DNA of 43,014 nucleotides, taken from IMG/VR virus record IMGVR_UViG_3300017772_000022, positions 1-43,014 of that record. One strand, given 5' to 3'. The DNA comes from a virus. Below are positions 1 to 6,980 of this stretch, in pieces (position 1 is the stretch's first letter; every line of letters starts with the position of its first letter). A model generated the notes under the pieces. It worked only from the letters and a program-made list of their open reading frames with translations, was not told where the DNA came from and ran no database searches. Both the position numbers and the translations under genes were made by a program.

Positions 1-1
1 A

Positions 2-280
2 TCGTTCGCAACCGCTGACATCGTACCTATATCTCTGATATATGTAGACAAGATGCTTACAGCTAACAAGATGCAATCATGTGTCGTAAACTCTGTACAC
101 GATTCCTTAGTGATAGATGTACATCCAGATGAAGAGGACAAAGTACTACGCATTATCAACTCTGCAAACGACAGGTTGGCAGAACTGGTAAATGTTAAGT
201 GGGGTATAGACTTTAACGTACCCTTATTATTAGAAGCAAAGATAGGCCCAAATTGGCTTGACACAAAAGACGTACTGTGA
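2..280 (+). CDS. Family A DNA polymerase, C-terminal fragment
   Basis: This is the 3' end of a gene that enters from beyond the left edge; the frame is open from base 2, so the ATG at 53 is internal. The visible 92 residues contain VHDSLVIDV, which matches motif C of family A polymerases (VHDE in Pol I and T7), where the Asp binds catalytic metal in the palm domain. The Glu usually following HD is Ser here. It should synthesise phage DNA. The position just upstream of an ssDNA-binding-like gene and two nucleases fits a replication and recombination operon. I am fairly sure of the family from motif C and context, although fingers and exonuclease domains are outside the window. Confidence 0.8.
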   Translation, partial: SFATADIVPISLIYVDKMLTANKMQSCVVNSVHDSLVIDVHPDEEDKVLRIINSANDRLAELVNVKWGIDFNVPLLLEAKIGPNWLDTKDVL

Positions 281-324
281 TATAACCACCGTCTGTCTTA
301 AATGAAATATAGGAGAATATAAAC

Positions 325-1221
325 ATGACACAAGTAACAACAGCAACAGATAACTATGCAGCAATGGCCCAACAGATGGGCATGTCAACCGCTATGCCTT
401 CCTCTGAGAAGAAGAAGTCTAGCAACCTTCCACGTTTGCGTATCCACCACAACCCATTGATGGGTGAGATGGAAGTCAAAGGTAAGATGGTAAAGGTTGA
501 GGTAGTTGATGGTGGTACATACAAACTAGAAGTACCAGAAGACCAGACCTACTATGCTGGTAGTGCAATCATTCGCCCATTCTTACAGCGCTTTATGTAC
601 AAGCGTTTTATCATGGGCACTGACAACTCACCTAATCGTTATGTCAAAACTGTTATGGCTAATGACCTTAACAGTGACATGAAGGACAACGACGGCGGCT
701 TCAACTGTGGTAAACCTTCTGGTTGGATTGAAGACTTCGCTGCGTTGCCTGACACGATGAAGGATCTTATTCGCTCTATCAAACGAGCGCGTGTTCTGCT
801 TGGTACAGTAGAGCTTGTAGATCCTGTGGATGAAGATGGTAACAGCGTAACACTTACGCCTAGCCCATTCATCTGGGAGATTGAGAATCGTGACGCCTTC
901 AAAACAGTTGGCGGCATCTTTACTCAACTCACAAAAATGCGGCGTCTACCACCGCAGCACACCTTCACTGCTACCACAGAGAAGCGTGAGTTACCTAATG
1001 GTAATTGCTTCTACCTGCCTAACGTGCAGTTAGATGCTGCAAACACTATCGACATTGCAGATAGTGACTCACAGGAAACGTTGGCTAACTTCCTAGCTTG
1101 GATTTCAAACTACAACGAGTACATCTTAGGTGCTTGGGATGAGAACAAGCATAAGAATGATGACGTTGACGAAGAGCTTGTTGACTCTTTCGTTGACATC
1201 GACGCTGACGAGTTCGTGTAA
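325..1221 (+). CDS. Probable ssDNA-binding protein
   Basis: This is a 298-residue protein with a clear Shine-Dalgarno (aggaga) before the ATG. The middle is a mixed, beta-rich core. The last 20 or so residues are strongly acidic (many Asp and Glu, ending DADEFV), the kind of tail by which T7 gp2.5-like and other SSBs contact polymerase and helicase. It sits directly between the polymerase and an exonuclease gene, where many marine podoviruses carry their SSB. I recognise no sequence motif that proves the function. The assignment is inference from the acidic tail, size and position, and it could be another replication accessory factor. Confidence 0.5.
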   Translation: MTQVTTATDNYAAMAQQMGMSTAMPSSEKKKSSNLPRLRIHHNPLMGEMEVKGKMVKVEVVDGGTYKLEVPEDQTYYAGSAIIRPFLQRFMYKRFIMGTDNSPNRYVKTVMANDLNSDMKDNDGGFNCGKPSGWIEDFAALPDTMKDLIRSIKRARVLLGTVELVDPVDEDGNSVTLTPSPFIWEIENRDAFKTVGGIFTQLTKMRRLPPQHTFTATTEKRELPNGNCFYLPNVQLDAANTIDIADSDSQETLANFLAWISNYNEYILGAWDENKHKNDDVDEELVDSFVDIDADEFV

Positions 1222-2060
1222 TGAACCATCCTGCTGAACTGTCTATTCATTCTTACTTAGTCAATGCAACTAAGGGTGAGTCCTCTATGTCTGAGGATAC
1301 CATCCAACAAGTAGGAGCAGAGGTTATGGAAGCAATGCGTAAACAGTTTGGTGGGGGCAATAGGCGTGACAAGTTTCGCTTACGTATGTCTAACATAGGT
1401 AGGCCAACTTGTCAGCTTTGGTTTGAAAAGAACAAGCCAGAGACTGCGTTGCCCAAGCCAACCACATTTGTAATGAACATGTTACTGGGAGACATAGTTG
1501 AAGCTGCTTTCAAGGGCATCCTAAAAGAAGCAGGCGTAGCGTATCGTGATGCAGAACACGTAACACTTGACTTAGACAAGACAAAAGTAAATGGTACGTA
1601 TGATCTAATTATAGACGGTGCCGTAGACGACGTTAAGTCTGCCTCTGATTGGAGTTACAGAAATAAGTTTGAGTCTTTTGATACACTAAAGAATAGTGAT
1701 CCATTTGGATATGTAGGTCAGTTAGCTGGGTATGCTAAGGCATCTGACAGTAAAGCTGGTGGCTGGTGGGTAGTCAATAAAGCCAATGGAAATATTAAAT
1801 ATGTTCCTGCGGATACCCTTGACATGGAAGAAGAAATCACTATATTGAATAAGACAGTTGATACTGTCGAGAGTAATGAGTTTAAACGTTGCTTCAGCCC
1901 TGTACCTGAAACATTCAGGGGGAAGGCAACGGGTAATACTATTCTCAATGATAGCTGTAAGTTTTGTGACTACAGGTTCAGTTGCTTTGAAGGGCTGAAA
2001 GAAACTGAATCACGAGTATCACAAGCGAAGAACAAACCTACAGTTGCGTACATAGATTAA
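1221..2060 (+). CDS. Cas4/RecB-like PD-(D/E)XK exonuclease with Fe-S cysteines
   Basis: This 279-residue nuclease carries the RecB-type core: GDIVEAAF near residue 92, NGTYDLIIDG then DDVKSAS near 130-145 (the D...D-x-K active site) and YVGQLAGYA (motif with Gln). Cys64 together with Cys246, Cys249 and Cys255 (C-x2-C-x5-C near the C-terminus) reproduces the four-cysteine pattern that holds a 4Fe-4S cluster in Cas4 and AddB-type nucleases. It probably degrades host DNA or processes ends for recombination. The ATG at 1221 overlaps the previous stop by one base but has no good ribosome site. An in-frame ATG at 1287 follows aagggtgag and may be the true start, without loss of any conserved motif. 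Confidence 0.85.
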   Translation: MNHPAELSIHSYLVNATKGESSMSEDTIQQVGAEVMEAMRKQFGGGNRRDKFRLRMSNIGRPTCQLWFEKNKPETALPKPTTFVMNMLLGDIVEAAFKGILKEAGVAYRDAEHVTLDLDKTKVNGTYDLIIDGAVDDVKSASDWSYRNKFESFDTLKNSDPFGYVGQLAGYAKASDSKAGGWWVVNKANGNIKYVPADTLDMEEEITILNKTVDTVESNEFKRCFSPVPETFRGKATGNTILNDSCKFCDYRFSCFEGLKETESRVSQAKNKPTVAYID

Positions 2061-2071
2061 AGGAGAACTAT

Positions 2072-2299
2072 ATGTTAGGTGATGAAGAAATAAAAGAAAT
2101 GCATGAACAAATTCATGCTATGGAAAAGGATCTTGCGGAACGTAAGAAGGAACTGCATGACGCTAAGTATGCAGGACTTCGTTCAGCTATGGAAGCACGT
2201 AAGGCTGCAGAAGATGCGGTGCGACAGGAACTAAGATCACTGGGTGTATCTACTGTAAGTAGTTTGCCTAGTCCTTGGAATGGGTTGTGGCGTATCTAA
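2072..2299 (+). CDS. Small coiled-coil protein, unknown function
   Basis: This is a 75-residue protein behind a strong Shine-Dalgarno (aaaggaga). Residues 1-55 are highly charged and Ala/Glu/Lys/Arg-rich with no Pro or Gly breaks, so they should form a long helix or coiled coil. The tail (SSLPSPWNGLWRI) is short and aromatic. The stop is immediately followed by the ATG of the endonuclease gene, so the two are probably translationally coupled. I do not recognise the family. A role with the neighbouring nucleases is only a guess from position. Confidence 0.65.
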   Translation: MLGDEEIKEMHEQIHAMEKDLAERKKELHDAKYAGLRSAMEARKAAEDAVRQELRSLGVSTVSSLPSPWNGLWRI

Positions 2300-2752
2300 A
2301 TGCGGGGAAAGCAATACTCTGCTGCCCTGAAACATGGGTATAGGAGTGGTCTTGAGGTAAGAAACAAAGACTATCTTAATGAACTTGGACATCCATTCAA
2401 GTACGAAGCCATTAAGATAGAGTGGGAAGACCTCATGTACCGCACCTATACTCCTGACTTTATTTTGAAGAATGGTATTATCATTGAAACTAAAGGCAGG
2501 TTTACAGCAGACGATAGGCGCAAACATTTAATGATACAAAAGCAACATCCCAAGTTGGATATACGTTTTGTATTTACCAGTAGCAGAGCTAAACTAAGTA
2601 AGGGTGCTAAGACTACATATGGACAGTGGTGTGAAAAGAATAAATTCATGTACCATGATAGAATCATTCCAGAGGAATGGCTGCATGAGAAGGGTAAGGA
2701 CAAACATCCCCCTTTGATACAGTTCCCTCTAAAGAAAATAAAAAGGAGTTAG
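2300..2752 (+). CDS. Endonuclease I, T7 gp3-type Holliday junction resolvase
   Basis: This 150-residue protein matches the T7 endonuclease I family in length and active site: Glu19 (SGLEVRN), Asp53 (YTPDFIL) and Glu63-x-Lys65 (IIETKGRF) correspond to T7 Glu20, Asp55, Glu65 and Lys67. The enzyme is a dimer that cuts branched DNA such as four-way junctions. In T7 it also breaks down host DNA and clears replication branches before packaging. The start directly abuts the preceding stop. Together with the upstream exonuclease and SSB-like gene it forms a recombination and host-DNA-degradation set. All catalytic residues are present. Confidence 0.92.
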   Translation: MRGKQYSAALKHGYRSGLEVRNKDYLNELGHPFKYEAIKIEWEDLMYRTYTPDFILKNGIIIETKGRFTADDRRKHLMIQKQHPKLDIRFVFTSSRAKLSKGAKTTYGQWCEKNKFMYHDRIIPEEWLHEKGKDKHPPLIQFPLKKIKRS

Positions 2753-2753
2753 A

Positions 2754-3119
2754 ATGAGTAGTGAAAAAATATTTATGGACTTTGACCAGAACGATTACAT
2801 CATACGACTAAGCCCCTTCTTAAATAAAAAGGGAGATTGGACAGGGGAAATAATGGTAGGCACTTGCACTACAGATGATAATGTGTTATCAGACTTTGAC
2901 AATGCTCAACTAATGAAACTAGCACATATGATGTGTGCCTCACTACCCGTAATGGAAGAGGATGCAGCAGTTCGCAGGTTGCTGGAGAATGAGGTAGAAA
3001 AAACTATAGATGACGCACTAGAAGAAGAAGAGGAAGTTAAGCCAGCCATTGAGGTTGCAGGGGTATCAGACAATGTAATATCTGTACTATTTAATAGCAA
3101 AGGAGACAAAGATGGTTGA
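2754..3119 (+). CDS. Acidic hypothetical protein
   Basis: This is a 121-residue protein with a perfect Shine-Dalgarno (aaaaggag) ahead of the ATG. The N-terminal half is compact (DFDQNDYIIRLSPF, then a Gly-Asp-Trp turn and a beta-like segment). Residues 68-100 are a helix ending in a run of Glu. There is no signal peptide, membrane segment or motif I recognise. Its last eight bases overlap the next gene. The position between endonuclease I and DUF3310 suggests an early, cytoplasmic role, but no function can be named. Confidence 0.7.
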   Translation: MSSEKIFMDFDQNDYIIRLSPFLNKKGDWTGEIMVGTCTTDDNVLSDFDNAQLMKLAHMMCASLPVMEEDAAVRRLLENEVEKTIDDALEEEEEVKPAIEVAGVSDNVISVLFNSKGDKDG

Positions 3120-3342
3120 CGTAGTAAACAAGCCGCCGCATTACAATACATCTAACATAGAATGCATTGATGCTATGGCAGCTATGGTAGAGGATGCTGA
3201 TGTAACAGCACACGAAGCATATTGTTGGCAGAACAGCTTCAAGTATCTGTGGCGTTGGAACTACAAGAATGGAATAGAGGATCTACAAAAAGCTAAGTGG
3301 TACATAGAACGTTTGATTGAGGAAGTGGACAGTAGGAAATGA
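3112..3342 (+). CDS. DUF3310 family protein
   Basis: This 76-residue protein shows the DUF3310 pattern: an N-terminal KPPHYN motif, IECIDAM, a helix with the central signature SFKYLWRW-x-YKNG, and the C-terminal DLQKAKWYIERLI. The family is common in tailed phages and is sometimes labelled a phage nucleotide kinase, without a demonstrated reaction that I can vouch for. A strong aaaggaga site precedes the ATG, which lies inside the end of the previous gene. Its place just before the ribonucleotide reductase is consistent with a link to nucleotide metabolism. Confidence 0.88.
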   Translation: MVDVVNKPPHYNTSNIECIDAMAAMVEDADVTAHEAYCWQNSFKYLWRWNYKNGIEDLQKAKWYIERLIEEVDSRK

Positions 3343-3497
3343 TAATCAAAACATTTCTTACACTTGAGCTTGATGAGGATGACTATCCTGTACCATCTGA
3401 CGGGAATATTGAAGAGGAAATTAGGGCATTGATTCTTGAATACATATATGATATTGATGGCCTAGACGTAAAACATTTGAAACTATTTATGGAGTAA
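3339..3497 (+). CDS. Small acidic hypothetical protein (52 residues)
   Basis: This short gene starts at an ATGA overlap with the stop of the DUF3310 gene and ends eight bases before the reductase start. The product begins MIIKTFLTLELDEDD and continues with an acidic, helical second half (EEEIRALILEYIYDI). Evidence for coding is the overlap typical of this operon, the agtagg site upstream, an uninterrupted frame that fills the gap, and a sensible amino acid mix. The function is unknown. Confidence 0.65.
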   Translation: MIIKTFLTLELDEDDYPVPSDGNIEEEIRALILEYIYDIDGLDVKHLKLFME

Positions 3498-3504
3498 TGA
3501 TAAT

Positions 3505-5412
3505 ATGAACAACTATTTACCAACTGACTACCAATCGTTCATCCACAAATCTCGCTATGCTAGATGGATGCAAGGCGTAGGAAGGCGTGAGACATGGGAT
3601 GAGACTGTGGGAAGATACATCGACAACGTAGTGAAGCGGGTACTGCCCGACAGATTACATTACCTTGCATTGGAGTGTGAGCAAGCTATCTTAGGCTTAG
3701 AGGTTGCACCTTCCATGCGAGCTATGATGACTGCAGGCCCAGCCCTCGACAGAGATAACACCGCTGGGTATAACTGTAGCTACCTACCCGTAGATGACCC
3801 TAAGTCCTTCGATGAGGCTATGTATATCTTGCTCTGTGGTACTGGTGTTGGGTTCAGTGTCGAGCGTCAATATGTTACTAAACTCCCTGAGATCCCTGAG
3901 TTGTTCTACAGTGATACAACTGTCGTTGTCAAAGACAGTAAGGAAGGTTGGGCTAAAGCGTTCCGTCAAGTTCTTGCTCTCCTCTGGGCTGGTGAGATCC
4001 CTAAGTGGGATGTCTCTCGTGTTCGTCCTGCAGGTGCTAGACTAAAGGTGTTTGGCGGTAGGGCTAGTGGCCCAGCACCCTTGATTGATCTGTTTAACTT
4101 CGCTATCACAACATTTAAGAATGCACAAGGACGTAAGCTTACAAGTATCGAGTGCCATGATCTTATGTGTTTCATTGGTCAGATCGTTGTTGTTGGTGGT
4201 GTGCGTAGGTCAGCTATGATTAGTTTGTCTAACTTGTCTGATGATCGTATGCGTCATGCTAAGTCAGGACAGTGGTGGGAGACTGCAGCTTGGAGAGCGT
4301 TGGCTAATAACTCAGTTAGTTATACAGAGAAGCCTGACATGGAAACGTTTATGCGTGAGTGGACAGCACTGGTAGAAAGTAAATCAGGAGAGCGTGGTGT
4401 ATTTAACAGACAAGCTAGTAAGGATCAAGCGAAGAAGTATGGCAGACGTAACCCTGACTACGAGTTTGGAACTAATCCCTGTTCAGAAATCATACTACGT
4501 CCGTATCAGTTTTGCAACCTTACTGAAGTTGTTATCAGGGCAACAGATACAATGGCAGACTTGGAACGAAAGGTAAGGATCGCAACTGCATTAGGTACAA
4601 TACAATCTTCTTTAACTAACTTCCCTTATCTACGTAAGGTCTGGAAGAACAACACAGAGGAAGAGCGTTTGCTTGGAGTATCCTTGACAGGTATCATGGA
4701 TAACCCTCTTACTACATCAGAAAACCAAGGATTGGAGAAGACCCTTGCACATCTTCGTGGAGTTGCTGTCAATACTAACGCTGAACTTGCTGACACTCTT
4801 GATATACCTCATAGCACTGCAATCACGTGCGTTAAACCATCAGGAACAGTATCGCAACTGGTGGATTCAGCCTCTGGGATTCATGCTCGCCATAGTGCCT
4901 ATTATATCCGTACTGTTCGTGGTGATAACAAAGATCCATTGACACAGTTTATGAAAGATCAAGGCATCCCTAATGAGCCATGCGTTATGAAGGGAGACAC
5001 GACTACTGTGTTTAGTTTCCCTGTCAAGTCACCTAGCAAGTCAATCACTCGTAACGATATGACAGCTATTGAGCAGTTACAAACTTGGCTGTTGTACCAA
5101 CGACATTGGTGCGAACATAAGCCAAGTGTGACGATCTCAGTTCGTGACGATGAATGGATGGAAGTGGGTGCGTTTGTATATAAACACTTTGACGAAATGT
5201 CAGGTGTGTCTTTCTTGCCACACTCAGATCACACATATCAACAGGCACCCTATCAAGACGTAGACAAGGACACATATAATGTGCTACTAAAGTCTATGCC
5301 TAAGAAGATTGATTGGGCTGGGCTGTCTGAGTACGAGAAAGACGATAACACCGCTGCAATGCAAACTATGGCTTGTACTGGTGATGCATGTGAAATAGTA
5401 GACATAACATAA
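3505..5412 (+). CDS. nrdJ: Class II (B12-dependent) ribonucleotide reductase
   Basis: This 635-residue enzyme reduces ribonucleotides to deoxyribonucleotides using adenosylcobalamin to make the thiyl radical, so it works with or without oxygen and needs no small subunit. Visible active-site residues are Cys326 (radical) and Glu328 in NPCSEI, Asn324, and the redox pair Cys91 (YNCSYL) and Cys337 (FCNLTEV). The phosphate-binding turn PSGTVSQLVDSASG is intact. The C-terminal Cys624-x4-Cys629 is the swinging pair that re-reduces the active site, with the same spacing as in the Lactobacillus enzyme. It is monomeric-type but about 100 residues shorter than that enzyme. A glutaredoxin lies two genes downstream. 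It supplies dNTPs from host RNA pools during phage DNA synthesis. Confidence 0.95.
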   Translation: MNNYLPTDYQSFIHKSRYARWMQGVGRRETWDETVGRYIDNVVKRVLPDRLHYLALECEQAILGLEVAPSMRAMMTAGPALDRDNTAGYNCSYLPVDDPKSFDEAMYILLCGTGVGFSVERQYVTKLPEIPELFYSDTTVVVKDSKEGWAKAFRQVLALLWAGEIPKWDVSRVRPAGARLKVFGGRASGPAPLIDLFNFAITTFKNAQGRKLTSIECHDLMCFIGQIVVVGGVRRSAMISLSNLSDDRMRHAKSGQWWETAAWRALANNSVSYTEKPDMETFMREWTALVESKSGERGVFNRQASKDQAKKYGRRNPDYEFGTNPCSEIILRPYQFCNLTEVVIRATDTMADLERKVRIATALGTIQSSLTNFPYLRKVWKNNTEEERLLGVSLTGIMDNPLTTSENQGLEKTLAHLRGVAVNTNAELADTLDIPHSTAITCVKPSGTVSQLVDSASGIHARHSAYYIRTVRGDNKDPLTQFMKDQGIPNEPCVMKGDTTTVFSFPVKSPSKSITRNDMTAIEQLQTWLLYQRHWCEHKPSVTISVRDDEWMEVGAFVYKHFDEMSGVSFLPHSDHTYQQAPYQDVDKDTYNVLLKSMPKKIDWAGLSEYEKDDNTAAMQTMACTGDACEIVDIT

Positions 5413-5425
5413 AAGGAGATATACT

Positions 5426-5641
5426 ATGGCTAAATTAAATATAGATGGTGTAGATGTTTACACTGATGACTTTGATGAAGATCAAGGTAAAATTTTTCAA
5501 GAGGTACAACAGGTAGCTAATGAACTAGCTAGGCTAGAGTTCTTGACACATTGCTTACAGCAGCGTCAAAGTTCCTTAGCACCCCTTCTTCTACCCAATG
5601 AAGAAAAGAAAGAAGAAATAAAAAAGGATACTAAAAAATAA
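5426..5641 (+). CDS. Small hypothetical protein, DUF6447-like
   Basis: This 71-residue product starts with MAKLNIDGVDVYTDDF and continues with a helix (QQVANELARLEFLTHCLQQR) and a Lys/Glu-rich tail. The short beta start with an I-D-G motif followed by one long helix resembles small phage proteins I know as DUF6447, though I cannot confirm the match. A strong aaaggagat site precedes it. Its stop shares a base with the start of the glutaredoxin gene, so the two are co-translated. The function is unknown. Confidence 0.65.
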   Translation: MAKLNIDGVDVYTDDFDEDQGKIFQEVQQVANELARLEFLTHCLQQRQSSLAPLLLPNEEKKEEIKKDTKK

Positions 5642-5865
5642 TGTATACTGTAATTTCACGTAACGAATGCATCTTCTGTGACAAGGCTAAGGAGTTGTTA
5701 AATGTAGATCGCATTGGTTACGTAGAGTACAATGTACAATCCCCAAGCAGCAAGTGGTTGTTGCATCTTTTTAAACAAGCAAACATAAAAACTGTACCTC
5801 AGATATTTGACAGTAATGGAAAACATATTGGTGGGTACACTGAACTCAAGGAGTATTTAAAATGA
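5641..5865 (+). CDS. Glutaredoxin-like protein
   Basis: This 74-residue protein has the glutaredoxin layout: a first beta strand MYTVISRNE, the redox motif Cys10-Ile-Phe-Cys13, the cis-proline loop TVPQIF, and GGYTELKEYL for the glutathione-binding end. It should reduce disulfides in the cytoplasm. The likely client is the class II ribonucleotide reductase encoded 228 bases upstream, whose C-terminal cysteine pair needs a reductant. The start overlaps the preceding stop and its own stop overlaps the next start (ATGA). The CIFC active site differs from the CPYC of host enzymes, as is common in phage versions. Confidence 0.88.
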   Translation: MYTVISRNECIFCDKAKELLNVDRIGYVEYNVQSPSSKWLLHLFKQANIKTVPQIFDSNGKHIGGYTELKEYLK

Positions 5866-6362
5866 TTATTGAAGTACCAGTTACAGAAGAAATGATTATT
5901 GAAGCAACAAAAAAAGCCAGAGAGATGGGCCAACTCAAAGGTTCAATGATGAACGGTGGGCGCAATCTTTCTGGCTTTCTGGGGGAACTGGCAGTGCATT
6001 CTCTGTTGGGTGGGGAGATCCACAACACATATGATTATGATATCCTTCTAAATGGTAAGAAGATAGATGTAAAGGCTAAGAGTACCAACTACAAACCTAA
6101 ACCTGAGTATGCAGCTACGATCTTTAAGTACTCTGAGAAACAAGGCTGCGATTACTTTGTGTTTACAAACGTAAAGAAAGACTTGTCTAAGGTGTGGGTA
6201 TGTGGTACATATGAACGTGACGGGTTCGTAAAGGATGGTGTACTAAAGCGTAAGGGCGAAAAGTTTTACGCAGGTACTAGAGAAATCGAATACCGTAGAG
6301 ATAACTACGAAATGAAGATAGGTGATCTTAAGCCTATAGATGTATTAAAAGAAGCAGCGTAA
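5862..6362 (+). CDS. PD-(D/E)XK-like putative nuclease
   Basis: This 166-residue protein has a restriction-endonuclease-like signature: Glu42 in SGFLGELAVHSLL, Asp60 in YDYDILLNGKK and Asp69-Val-Lys71 in KIDVKAKS. This spacing (E, D, D-x-K) is the core of the PD-(D/E)XK fold. The second half (DYFVFTNV, KVWVCGTY) looks like the outer strands of the same domain. The function is inferred as DNA cleavage, for example of host DNA, or binding without cleavage if the site is degenerate. It is co-translated with glutaredoxin. It is distinct in sequence from the two nucleases further upstream. Confidence 0.6.
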   Translation: MIIEVPVTEEMIIEATKKAREMGQLKGSMMNGGRNLSGFLGELAVHSLLGGEIHNTYDYDILLNGKKIDVKAKSTNYKPKPEYAATIFKYSEKQGCDYFVFTNVKKDLSKVWVCGTYERDGFVKDGVLKRKGEKFYAGTREIEYRRDNYEMKIGDLKPIDVLKEAA

Positions 6363-6369
6363 GGAGAGT

Positions 6370-6630
6370 ATGATGGGCAACAATAAAAACATGAGAAAGC
6401 AACGTGGTTTAGGTAAGCACGATGCACCATTGCGTGTCCAATACAATCAGGGGTCACAAGACTTCAGAGCAGGGCGTGTCACTAACCCATTTCACAAGGA
6501 CACAATGCAGCACAGGGAATGGGAGAGAGGGTTTAGCAAATCCTATTTTGAAACATTGAAACGGCAGAAGGAATATGAATCTAAAAGAAGAAGCAAAGAA
6601 ATTTCTACAGGAGAAGTACAGCATGTCTGA
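6370..6630 (+). CDS. RMF-like small basic protein
   Basis: This 86-residue basic protein has a central stretch whose spacing resembles ribosome modulation factor: G-S-Q-D-F-R-A-G-R, then N-P-F, then R-E-W-E-R-G-F, compared with GYQAGIAGR, CPY and SQWLGGW in E. coli RMF. RMF binds 70S ribosomes and drives hibernation dimers. A phage copy could alter host translation, but similar motifs occur in many small phage proteins of unknown role. The site ggagag precedes the ATG (the first of two adjacent Met codons). The end overlaps the MazG gene. Confidence 0.6.
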   Translation: MMGNNKNMRKQRGLGKHDAPLRVQYNQGSQDFRAGRVTNPFHKDTMQHREWERGFSKSYFETLKRQKEYESKRRSKEISTGEVQHV

Positions 6631-6952
6631 CTTTAATTCGTATCAGCGCAACGCAAGTTCAACTGCCATCTACCCAGAGGAACATCGTATCCTCTACCCT
6701 GCGTTAGGGTTAGCTGGTGAGGCAGGTGAAGTAGCTAACAAAGTAAAGAAGCTTATACGTGATGGGCCTGATAAGCGGCCTGACACATGGCGAGAGGACA
6801 TAGCCAGTGAGATTGGTGATGTACTCTGGTACTGTGCTGCACTAGCTACTGATCTGAACTTGTCATTAGGTATGATAGCAGGACAGAACGAAAAGAAACT
6901 AGGGCAACGAAAACAATCTGGAACTCTAGGCGGCAGTGGTGACACACGATAA
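6623..6952 (+). CDS. MazG-like nucleoside triphosphate pyrophosphohydrolase
   Basis: This is a 109-residue single-domain MazG protein. Metal ligands are visible as Glu33-x2-Glu36 (AGEAGEVANK) and Glu63-x2-Asp66 (SEIGDVLWYC). The end (NEKKL..RK..G.LGGSGD) is typical of the short phage form. Such enzymes hydrolyse NTPs or dNTPs to the monophosphate, possibly (p)ppGpp in some proposals, helping to recycle nucleotides or clean the pool. I chose the ATG at 6623 because it follows ggaga at the right distance. An in-frame upstream ATG at 6575 would add 16 residues with no better ribosome site. It is the last gene of the plus-strand operon. Confidence 0.9.
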   Translation: MSDFNSYQRNASSTAIYPEEHRILYPALGLAGEAGEVANKVKKLIRDGPDKRPDTWREDIASEIGDVLWYCAALATDLNLSLGMIAGQNEKKLGQRKQSGTLGGSGDTR

Positions 6953-6957
6953 ACTAA

Positions 6958-6977
6958 AGGGGGCTTAATCGCCCCCT
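6958..6977. terminator. Bidirectional intrinsic terminator between convergent operons
   Basis: AGGGGGC (6958-6964) pairs perfectly with GCCCCCT (6971-6977) around the loop TTAATC. On the plus strand it is followed by a T-rich run, and on the minus strand by TTTAGTTTAT. It lies between the MazG stop and the stop of the last late gene, so it can end transcription from both sides. Confidence 0.88.
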
Positions 6978-6980
6978 CTT

